Notes under the pieces: generated by a model
The model's input: the letters and a program-made list of their open reading frames with translations, nothing else
Told to the model about the DNA's origin: nothing
The model's database searches: none
In this document: positions 14,297 to 26,200 of the stretch, piece after piece
Layout: each line of letters begins with the position of its first letter
Position numbering within the stretch: the stretch's first letter is position 1
Assembly: GCA_023238725.1 (NCBI GenBank)
Contig: CM041550.1
Coordinates: forward strand, 4,411,044 to 4,475,043
From: Scortum barcoo
Lineage: Eukaryota; Chordata; Actinopteri; Centrarchiformes; Terapontidae
DNA length: 64,000 bases
Direction: 5' to 3'
Program-made: the position numbers and the translations under genes

Positions 14297-17200
14297 AAAC
14301 ATTAGTCATATGACCAGCAGATGGCTACTGTACAGATTCAGTCTGAACCCAACACTGAATGCATTTGATTCATAAGAACACACACACGTTGTAAGCGGTG
14401 TGCTGGGAAGAAAGTGAAGCACATCTTTATCTCTAAATTACACAATGCTCTATTTTTAAAGCTCTACTATTACTTATCAGAATATGTCATATATCAGTTC
14501 CTAAGTATTTGTATAAATTAGTGAATATTACAAAATAAAGCTCAGAAAGAAGGTTTAAATAAAAATACTGCAGCCTCAAAACAGTCGATTCAATAAAAAC
14601 TAAAAGCTAAAGAGATCAGTCTGAGATATTCCCCGTTTCTGTGATGTGAATCCAGACACAGACACTTCCATGTGACAGCGATGTCATGTACAATATATCA
14701 CATGTGCAGAAAGATAGAAATTTAATTGATGTACGCTGTGATATTAAAGACATGTGAACTCGTAAACCAGAAGGAAGTGATTTGCTATGATTCTCACTGA
14801 GGATCACTGAAGGGTCACAATACAACATTTTCACTGTAAACATGTCATTTCTTGTGATGCCAACAGTTTAGTTTAATCTGCAGAAGTTTGATAAATCTTA
14901 GGCCTGGTCGACACGTACATAGGTATTTTTTAAAAGTTTCTTTTTCTATGCATTTTGGATTTTTATTACACACAACCTAAAACTTAGGTCGCTGAAAACG
15001 GACCTTTTTAAAAACACTTTGGTTTGCACTGCTAAGTCTAATTACAAGATGTGAAATAACTGACCAATTAATTAGCTACTTGATTTATTGAAAAGTAAAC
15101 TTCCTATGCATGCTCAGATTATTTTTCTCTATCTCGCTATATTTGGCGTATTGTTGTCGCAGCCGTTAACAGCACCTACTGGCCCGACATGCTTGTTTGA
15201 GCATTTGAAATAATTTTTCTGTTCTTGTGGACATATTTGATGGACATATTTTGTAAAACAAGGATTGTGCAGCCATGTCTTTTTCCCAAATGGGTGGAAA
15301 GAAGATACCTGGATATATGTGGACTAGACTTTAGCTTTGCACTGCCACAGAACTGCACACTGGCATTTAATTTGTGGTGCTAAAGATACTGAAAAGTTAT
15401 ATTCAAATGAGACTAATAGTCTACAGCCATGCTGGCAACTACTGTGCTGATGTTTAATATTCATCTTTATTGGGATGAATCCTTAGAGGGACATGAATGT
15501 GTGTGTCAAACTTCATGGCAGTCCATCCAAAAGTCACAGAGACATTTTAAAACCACTAATGTCAAAGAGGAACGAGAAGAAAAGTCATTTAAATATCTAT
15601 GCTAAATTTAATCCACATTTCAATTTGGACTGAAGTGATGGACAAACCAATCAAAATGTATTATCTACATGGGTAAATAGCAAAAATCATTCCTCTTCAT
15701 ATACTGATTTAAGTCTTTAAGAAATGGAGGTAAAAATAACGTCAGTGGTGAGTCTCTTTCCAACCAGTGATGCATATTTAGTCTCGCAGGACCGGAGCAC
15801 TAGTAGGTTTTATTGGTCATGGCTCACAGAAAAACACAACTTTTACTCCAACTGAAGGCGTGGGCTAAAAAAACATAAAAAAAACCAAAACAAAAAAAAG
15901 TGTTTGTCCTCTGACCTACAGAGCTGTGGTCGAGCCGTGAGGTCTGCCAAGCTGTCAGCCGCTGGAACAAGGCTTTAAATAACATGAAGACCACAGACTG
16001 AACCGCAGCTGACTCACTGCGCCAAGACAAAACACGTCACAGAAAAGACATATTCCACACAACGTCACAGAGCGGACATATTTACCACGACGTTACGGAG
16101 CTGCCTCCAATCTCAGCGTGTCAACAAACCATCAAATTCGTGTGCACCGACACGCCGCCCTTCATCGTTTGCATGGTGGCACAACAAGCCTTCATATCTA
16201 AATGACAAAAAAAAAAAAAACATCAGTGGTTTCTAAAAGGACCGCGTTCAGACGTGTTTTCAGCTCTGCCATCTTTAAGGTTAAACTCTGGTTCAGTCGA
16301 GGCAAAGAAAACTTGGTTGAAGTTGGGGAAACTTCGTGGACAGAAGAAAAACAACACGAACTTTTGGTGAGAAAAAAGGTCACAGACCACGATCTCTGAT
16401 GTCAAAGTCACAAACCACATATGCCCAACCAACCTGCGACCTTTTGCTCCCTCCTCCTTTTCCCAATCAGAGAGGATGTCATTACTCAAGACTGTGTAGT
16501 TTTAAATGTTTCAACGAACGACCCGTGCTGTTTTTTCTGGTGAGAACAGATCCATTTTCCTGTTTTAGCACTGTAAACAAGCATGTCGGGTTTAAATTAA
16601 AACCAAAAATATAAACTTTAATTTCTGACTTTCAGATTTAATTGGAAGCTCTTTACATCAATGTTAAGTGAGCAGCATAGCAATGAGTTTGCTGTCAAAA
16701 ATATCAGGACTGTTTCCAATTAATGTTCACAATGTGGCTGCAAACAACCATCAGCACTGTCAAAAGATTACAGTCAGCATATTAATATTTTGTCTCATTT
16801 CAAATCCACTTTACTGGAGAATGGAGCTAATTATTAATAAGTAAAATCACATAAAAGCTGCTCTGTAGGCCTGCTAAAGCTGGACCGGTGTTTGCCACAG
16901 GACGCAGGATCAAACTTGTCTCATGACTCCTTCAGAAGGAGGATCAATGTGCCTGCTAAACGTCAGCCTGCGTCTCAGACAGCGGCAGAGACGGTTCGAA
17001 CTGGCTGCCACATTACGCCGTAGTACAGCACGTCTGTCTGGTCCACATAAGTGCCGTAACAATTTTTTTTTCTGTTGGAAGAACAGGCAGAGAGAAGCAA
17101 AGAGCCAAACAAAAAACTCAGACGCAGAGACGAAGAGGAAACAAAAAAAAAAAAAGAAAAACAGGCATTCGTCATATAAAACTTCTCCAAAAACCACCAG

Positions 17201-20200
17201 AAACAGTAGCTTCCCACCCCGTCTACACACACACACACACAGTCAGTGGAACATCTGACTATGCCAGTGCTGGGCTGTTATTATAGTATATGGCAGAGAC
17301 AGAGAGAGAGGAAGATAGACGGAGACAGGAAAAAATGTGTGAAAACTGAGAAAGTGAGAAAAGACGAGAGGGATGGAGTTAAAAAAAAAGGAGGAGCAAC
17401 TTAACGGCGTGGGTTCATCTAGAAAGTGATGGATCCAGTGATGGATCGCAGGAGGTGGAAAAGAGAAAGAGAAAGAGCAAGAGGGAAATAAACAGAGGGA
17501 GGGGAGGAAAAAAAGAAGAAGAAGAGAATGACAATAAAATAGGGTGAGGCAGGACGGAGAAAGGTAGGAAGACATTTACAGGAAAAGGGAGAGGTGAGGA
17601 CAGAAAAAGGAAGCAACACAAACCCTGTATTTATAGTCTCCAGCAACTTCAAAATAATCATTTCCTCTTATAGCATCATCACACTCAAGTACTATCTTCT
17701 TATCTACGCGAAGAAAAAGGTGATTCTTTACCTCGATGAGCTCTCTGAAAGTTTCTTGTTAAAAGAACACTTCTTTAAGATTTTGCAGATTCTTGCTAAC
17801 AATATAGAAGAACAATACTTCTAAATGATCACATTGTTTTGTTATGTCGTCTTTTTCACCTTTTTCTTCATTAATTCAGTAATTCTGCACATTAGAGAGA
17901 GCAGCTGTGTGTGTTTATCTTCCAATATGTTCTGTTTAGCCAAATATCATTTCGATGTTATGTAATTGTATGTTTTTTTCTCCCCAATCATCAGGTTTCT
18001 CTCAGAATCTCTTAATAAAGCTCCTGTTTGTGCTCTCTCACACACCCAGGTGACTGTGACGTGGTTCGTGTCCACACACTCCAACATGCTGATCAGACTA
18101 CTGAGCAGAAAATGGAAAATGTGTGTTGTCTGACAGCACCTCGTCTTTGTCTAATAAATCTAGTTCCTTTAATAAATGCTCATCTTCTCCTTAGAGTTGA
18201 GAATAAGTGTCATCAAAAACCTTTCCAATGGTGCTCCAGTGAAGTTTTCAGTCTTGCTCCTGCATCCTGCTTTGTCTGAAACAGTCATCTGGTAAATAAC
18301 AAAAGCTAGTTTAGATTTGCTGATTAGGGATAAACCCAGTGTGTATTTTTTTGTGAAAGTCTTCTATAAAGCGACATTAAAGTGCACCTTAAGAGCGGCT
18401 CAGTGCTGAACAAATACGCTCCGATCACTGACTCAATGAGCGCCATATCTCGACTTGTCTTTACTCCAAAACACACAAGGATTCGGTATACTTTATGATA
18501 ATAAATTCCCTGGAAGCCTGGCAGAGCCATGAGAACGCAACAAAGAGGGAGCACCGCCGCCCTGCACATACAAAACAAGTGCTGCCACGACTCCACCGTC
18601 CTCCTGGGAACAAAAAAACACGAGTCTCCTTTAAACCAGACGAGCCTCCACCACCACCACACATTTGTACTTAAATGAAAGACACATATATTTAGGCAAA
18701 GTGAATTAACGGCCTACACAAAGGGAACGGAAAGGATGTTTTGTCAGTTTCCCAACAGCGTCTCTTCACATCCTCTCCAGAACAGAGCACTGATTACTTT
18801 TTATAATTCACAGCAAAGTCACTTTACGTCAAGTCCTCCCTCTGTTGTCGCACTACAAAAGAGCTCTCAGGCTCAACGTAAAGCCCAATTAAAGACAGAA
18901 ACAAACAAAAAGTTCCAGTAAAAGAAGAAAAAAAAATGCATCCAAGAACCACACACACACAGAGTGCAGCTCAGCTCGCAGTCAGCGCTGCTCTGCTGTG
19001 TCAGCACACGAAATACAAAACAGATCAAAACAAAATGTACAAAATGTAGGAACCATATTTGTGTTTCTTTGATGTTTTCATAGAGAAACAGGAGGGGAGG
19101 GTCCAAAAATAGCGAGCTAGAGTTTTCTAAATCTTAGAAACAATAAACTGGACCAGAACAACAACACACCCACACTGAAAGAAAAAAAAAAAAAAAGGCT
19201 GGAAAACTTCATTATGATGTTTTTGCTGGACAGGAAGAGGTGGGGAGACGAGCTGAGACGTACAACATCACATAAACATGAACAGTCACACAGCAGCCGA
19301 TGTGTGTATGTGTGCATGGCATCAATTTGCATGTGCGTTACCGATATTATTATTATTATAATCATCATTATTGTTACTGCTACCGAAATAAACGGACAGA
19401 AAACGAAGTGGATGTGAAAGAGTGACACTGATGGAGACAATGGCTGAATACTACAACACACACTGAGGCCTTTCTGATCGAGTGAGGAACAGAGTGTGTG
19501 TGTGTGTGTGTGTGTGTGCATGGCGCTGACATTTAGAGGCTGAGCAGCGCGTAGGCGTGGGGTTGCACGGTGAAAAGGCCACCCTGTGTAACACTACAGT
19601 GGGAGGCCATGACAGACATCTGTGTGGGGTTGTGTGTGTGGGTGGATGTGTGTGTGTGTGAATGGCAGTAACGAGGGAGGTGCTGCAGCAACACTGGAGG
19701 ACAACCAGTTTGAATCTGAACAACCAAAACAACTGCTACACCAAAGTCCATTCAATATCTGCAAATTTAATGTTTTGCTGCTTATTTGCAATTTAAGCTG
19801 ACCTAAAAAAAATGTCAGAAGACCTTTAAACAAAGCACCAAGAGTCACCAAGTAATTCAGCATACATCCAATTACACCCAATTCAATGAGATTTAACCAT
19901 CTATATATAGGTAGTTTGCGCTTTTGCCTTCCTCCAAAAACATGAACTGTATCAGAAAGTACTAAAGCAGTGCCTTGACTTTTTAAACACAGGAAGACAC
20001 GAGTTAGTAACCCCTGTCCAGAGAGACTTAAGTTCCCTCATGCTATTTCTGCACTTAAATTCCAACTGTCTGTCAAAATAAAAGCTTAAAAAACGAGCTT
20101 ACTTGGATGTGAGAGGCCGGTTTGTAGGAGGCATCAGGACAGATGCCTGTACACAACCTGAAGAGGTTTTTCATCGCTCACTGCTTCTCTGTTCACATGG

Positions 20201-23200
20201 TGACACACATACCTCAACACAAAACTTTAACCTATATGTAAGCACAACACGCTCACAAACTCACAATTATGGCGCTGCATGCATCTCACAAACAGACTTC
20301 CTGTCACTAGAGCATGCACAGCCCCTGCTTCTGTCCATTGTAGCTGCACAGGAGACCCCGTAGCGCCGACAGCTGCGGGTCATCACCTCGTCACAGGCCG
20401 CAGAGCATCTAAATCAGACGCCTTCGTTTCCTTTATTTTGACACATAAAACATCAACAGCAGCTCTGTATTTGAGTGTTTCCTACCTTGTCGCTGTCCAC
20501 GGTGTTCTGGGACGTCCGGGAGGCGATGGAGATGGTGTCTGGTTGGCTGCTGCCGTCTCCCTGACTGTCTCCATCCTCACCTCCCTCCCCCTGAACACAC
20601 ACACACACACAAAATCAGAGTGAACGTCATCGATTAGTGAGTGAGAAGGTGACAATGGGATCATTTAATTTCCTGTGTGTTTGAAATCTTTGAAAGGTTT
20701 CTACCTTCAGTAATGACACTTTTTTTTTTTTTTTTTTACCACAGCGATAAGGTTTCTGCCTGCAGTGTCTCTGTTTACACTGATGATGTTTCTAGTTGTG
20801 GCAACAGCGGAGGTGGGGAAAAAAGTCAAGTCCCAGATCTCCTTGTTACATAACCATCTGAGGAATGATCGCTCGAATAACAGGTGTTTTACCGGCTGTG
20901 CATTTCACCAGGTTTACAGAAGATTCACTCAACAGGTGAAGGTCAGCTGATAAATTCCTCACCTCTGTAGAGCTGATTCGGTTTTGTGCTTATGAGGCAT
21001 TTTTTAAGTCATTTCATCTCTTCAACATTAATTACAGACCAGACCACTGAACTTACAATAAGACTTTTGAACTCCTCTTCAAAGCACCATCATTACTATT
21101 TTGCACCTCTGCACCTTAATTTGCAAATCTACCAACAACACTGTTACTCACATTCTACTGTATCTGTGTTTCATTATATACTTTATTTAGTTGTATAATT
21201 AATTTTTTAGGTCTAAATTTTATTTTATTACTCAATTGCTATTATTTATCTTTAGTTTTATCTTATCTTTTTTTTTTTTTTATATTGTTTTTAGGGAGCC
21301 TGACACTTTGATTGCCAACGATTGCTTAATGTAAACTGTTGTGCATAAGACAATTAATTCTTGAAACTGAGCTCTCCTTCACCACCAGGTGCTGACATAG
21401 TGTAACATGCACATAATGATCTGAGTAAAGATGTCTCTACTCTCAGAAAATGTGCACGTGTTTTTCATCAGTGACGTCTCTATACTAAGTTAATGCTCAC
21501 AAAACAAACTGAAGTTTGTTTTGTGAGCACTCTTTTTTTTGCACCAACTTACAATCTTATTAATCCAAAATCAAAAGAGTTATGTGTGCCCTCGTTTACC
21601 TCTTCGTGTTATTCCTGGGTTTGGTCAGTGCTGGTGTTTTAGGCAGATGCAGAGGCTCCTTGAGCGCCCCCTTCAGGTGAGTCATCCTCTCCTGGATCAC
21701 CTCCCTGATGTTTTTAATCCACTCCTGCTTCACTTCCATGTTGGACGCCTGGAGGAGACGCAGAATAACTGTTATTAACGTGAGAGCTCAAACTGGCAGC
21801 ACACCAGTATGCAGACCTTTAATCAGAGGGCAGGAAACTTTTTTCATTCGGTAAAGTTCTCACTTACCTTCAGCACAGTTTTATTATCAGACGAGGGGGT
21901 TCTTCCTGCCCAGAGAGCAAATTTACAAGGATCGCCCTCAATGTGCTCGGTCACCCCCAACTCTGAGGTCTGCACGGCGGCAAGGGAGGAAGAAAGTATA
22001 ATTATCAAAACGTGAGTCACACAAACACACACACTGCTTATTCTTAAATACAAACACACATGCAGTGTAAAAAGCCATGTAACTGTGAGGGGACATCTGG
22101 ACTGGATGGACACACACCTGCAGACACAGTTAACACCATGCATGCAGGCACACACACACACACACACACACACTCTCTCTCTCTCTCTCTCTCTCACCAG
22201 TAGTCTGTTCTTGTACTGGTACTTGGTCCTGCCGGCCGAGTCCTTGATCTCCTTGCTGAAGACGAGGGAGAACTCAAACAGGAAGAGGTGTCGGTCCCGC
22301 CCCTTCCTGATCAGCGAGCGTGGATCCCACACCTGGAAACTGTCCTGCAGGATCAGCTCGCCCTGCACCTCCAGGTTCTCCTCGAAACCTGAGGAAGAGG
22401 AGGACCAAAAATAAGTAAAATAAGTGATACTAATAAAAACAGATAATAATATAAATGATATAGATTCTAATAAGAAGAGAAATACAGTTAACTATTATTA
22501 TACATTCAAGTCCAACAGTAATAACAGCATCTTACCCTCCAACATGGCGAGATGCATGGCATCATTAGCTCTCTTAGGAACACTGAGCATCACCTCCAAA
22601 CCGTCTTTAATCTCCCCTTTACCCTCCTCACAACAAGACAGTAACTCCTGCAAAAGACAGGAGAAAATACTGACTGCGATGAGAGGACAAAACAAAGTGC
22701 AAAAGCAGAAAAACCCAACTTACTGAACAAATCCATTTTTTAAATGTGGTTTATTTACTTATCATTGATTTCATTGACTTCATATTTCATGCGTCCCAGT
22801 TACTTCCTGACTTAATACGTGTGCATATATCTATAACACCTTTTGTGTGAAGATGTAGTCTGTGTCTGTATGTATACCTTAAGCAGTAGTTGGTACTTGG
22901 TGATCCTCTGGACCGGTTTGATGAGGTAGGAGGAGATGGAGTTAGCCAGTCCACGTCTCTGCTGAATGTCCTGTTCAAACACACACAGACAAAATGACAG
23001 CAAACGCCAAAATAAAACTAAATACATGAAATCCTCAGTTTATGGTGCTGCTGCTGCACCACCTGCTGACAAAACAGATGAACTACACACTCGCATCAGC
23101 ATCTCCAGCTGCGGGAGGGAAATGAGAAACTTGCAGCTGCACACGACCAATTTTCCCTTTCAAATCTAAGTAATGTGTTTGACAAAGTATCTGCAGGAGA

Positions 23201-26200
23201 GCCACGTTTCAGTGATAGATGTTTATCTTGTTCATACTCCGCAGTAAGCATCCATCACAGCTAATTCCCTGCATCACACTGTTGCTGGTTAACCGCTGTG
23301 TTTTGCACTGAAGCGCTTTGAAACATAATATTCCTCTTTTTTAGTTATTAGAGAGGACATGTGTTTATATCCCAGTACAGGAGAGAGCGTGTGCAGGAGG
23401 AGGAAACGTTAAATGCTCTGAAGATGGTACAGAAAGAGGAAATTAAGGGAGACATTTTTAAAAGGTTTCACTTTATTTTTGTTTATGTGGTGATATGATG
23501 TGAATGGATCTGCAGTGAAATAATAAGATGTTTACTCACGTCGAAGAAGGTGCCGGCGTGCTCCAGTATGAGCTGACTGGAGTCTGGTTTGTTCTTACAG
23601 TAATCCACATAAATATGGAACTTATCAGCCTTAAAAAAACAGGAGCGGAGAAAGAGTTTTACATTTTATAAGGTCGCTCTATTCAAGCTCAGCCTCCCTA
23701 TCCGGGCTGAGGACAGAGATCAAGGTTAGAAATGGGGAATAAGAAGAATATTAGGCTCACCCAGGTGACGAAGCAGTGACCGACATCCTCAGGTAGCTGC
23801 TCATAGTTCACCAGCTCCTTCAGGAAAATACTGGAAACACACAAATATCACACGTCTTTAATATTTTCCAATATGGATCAGCCATCAGAACACCGGACTA
23901 AATACCCTAAATGTTTCAGGCCGTCTAAATAAAAACTGATTGTTCTGTATCTTGTGATCTCACTTTCACTCAAAGTCTAAAAACCCCTCAGAAGCTTCGT
24001 CTGAAATCCTGCAGGTTAGAAGTTCGTTTAAGATCTAAATGGAGTCGATGAGAACAAGAAATTGTCTCCTTGAGGAACCACCAAAGAGAGGTACCAGAAG
24101 GAGATCAGAAACAAAAGGAAGGTTCCTCGGGGAAATCGCTGGCGTTCGTGAACCGCAAATGGAGGGAAACCTCAAAGACGCTTCTTCAGCTCCCCTGTGC
24201 AGCAGCAGCAGCTACAACATTAGAACAGACTCAGAAAGTTTCCCTCGGGGTGGGGCGGGGTTTCAAGCATCTCATTTAAGAGCATTTCCACTGCAGAAAA
24301 ATTGGCTCATTGCTGACAAATATGCAAGATGCCTGCAATGATCTTGGCAATGCTACATGCTGTGTGAGCTTCAAACTCAGTATGCAATGTGTCACATGAT
24401 TCCTAAAGAATTCCCACATCTGGTTTTGCAAATGTGACCAGAAATTGTGGATCCGTTCGAACAAAGACTGGATCTCCTGCCCTGCACAGATGCTGGACTC
24501 AATTAAAAACTTTCTATGCGTCTCTCACTTGTTGTGGAAGTCACAGATCTCCTGCATGTTGCCGAAGATGATGTGCTCCTTGTTGGCGATGCCCGGAGGA
24601 ATCTCCTCCACGCCGCTGGTCATCTCCCACAGGTAGGTCTGACAGACAGACAGATAGAAAGAGGGGTCAAATATCTGCCGTTAAAAGAACGTCCGACGAG
24701 CAGCGGGGTCCTCGTCTTACCTCTAAACACTCATGCAGATCTCTCACATAGGTCTTCTCTGTCTGCAGGAGCTCTGCCATGATGAACCTGAATCAAGAAA
24801 AAAGAAGGTCAGACTATCGAGAGAAACAGCTCAAAGAAGGATCAGATGACACGAATTATACAATCGGTCCTTTTTTTGTCTTTTTTGGCTCATCCGAGGC
24901 CTAATGAGCTTACTGATGTTCCTCCAGGACTTTCTTTCTTTACAAACTATTCATCACAAGACGAAAACCACTTCAGGAGGCTGCAGAGAGAGCAGACTTG
25001 GATCAATGTAAAACTGCTATTAGCAGTTGCTATTAGTGTGTTTGAAGTCTTTAAATTCTGAACTGTAGGAATGCTCAAGGATGCAGATGATCACCATTAC
25101 AATGACAAACTGAGAAAACACAGTCCTGACAGTGAAACCGGATTACATTTTTACATGCCTCATGTGTTTCAGTTTTGGGTCCTGATGCATCCGCAGGTCT
25201 GTTGGTTTACACACAGAGCTTTAAAATTGGAAATAACCCCTTCCTGATATCTTTCGTGTTTCAATTCCTTTACTCACTCTTTCTTCCTGGCTGACTTTCT
25301 CTTTTCTTCGTTGACCTCGTGGTTGGGGTCACGCAGTTTGACCTCGGGGTCATCCGTCAGGCTGGCGGGGATGGTGTCCAACTCCAAGTCTTTATTATCC
25401 TGCAAAGAGGAGTGCAAATGGAAGAAAAAATGATAAAATTTTATCTGTATTATGTCTGCAACAACACTCATGTCCATAAATATTCGTTCAGAATCCATCA
25501 GCAAGGGACTGAGCATGTTTGATGGATAGTTTGAAAGACTTGGCCAAACCAGAGGCCCAAACCTGGTTTCAATATCAGGAGCGACAGAGCTCTGAGGTAC
25601 ATGAAAAGTAAGTAAGTGTGTGTGTTTTCACCTCGGAGCTGACTCCCAGGCTCCTCTCGAGGCTCTCCTGGTATTTGGCCATGCATTTGCACGGAGAAGT
25701 CGCGGTATCTGCGGTCCACCGTGCTGACCCAGCGCTTCAGCTCCGACACGTGGGCGTGGCCTTTCTCCACCAGGTTGTCCGCCAGCTGGATCAGCAGCTT
25801 CACCTTCTCCTTGGTTTGCTTTACACACACACACAGATTACAAACTGCTTAACAGGGTCTAAGGTCAGACTGTAAAGCCCCTTGAGGCAAACTGTGATTG
25901 TGATATATGGCTGTACAAACAAAAATGACGTGACAACTCTCAGGTCTCATTTTTAGAGTGCAAAGACACACGAGTACACTGTAAATCAAAAACTCGGCGG
26001 TGTAGTACTAATGATATTTTTCCATATTACATTTACATTTACTGGCTTGATGCTCCCAGTAGTATCTTTGAGGCTCAATAAAGTGGTCGGTAGCTGATCT
26101 TTACCTACACACACACACACACACACACACACAGTGTACCTTGGCACTATGTCTGAAGTGACGAGATAGTCGTTGAGGAGCTGCTGCGTTTCTTCGCTGC

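Larger units (their letters stand above)
5358..20485. other. 15.1-kb intron between linker exon 37 and SH3 exon 38
   Basis: The largest intron in the window. It holds two recognisable interspersed repeats (9703-10113 and 15421-15655), two perfect hairpins (6189-6228 and 13584-13626), a purine-rich stretch near 17286-17610 and several microsatellites. In mammals the alternative Kalirin-7 terminal exon lies in the corresponding intron; I could not recognise it here by eye. Confidence 0.6.

Noticed and set aside
17243..17575. Minus-strand Ser/Phe/Leu/Pro-rich frames
   Set aside because: They are the complement of a purine-rich low-complexity tract.
20103..20160. Possible small minus-strand exon (acceptor GTGTACAG, donor GTAAGC)
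   Set aside because: About 44 nt, not a multiple of three between two phase-0 boundaries, and no similarity to a known kalirin segment.
21844..22368. 174-codon minus-strand open frame taken as one protein
   Set aside because: It runs through kalrn exon 34, the GA/GT microsatellite of the intron and exon 35; the two exons are real but the middle is intron.
24039..24341. 100-codon plus-strand frame in the intron between exons 29 and 30
   Set aside because: No recognisable family, no splice or promoter context, and it looks like chance openness in repeat-like AG-rich DNA.
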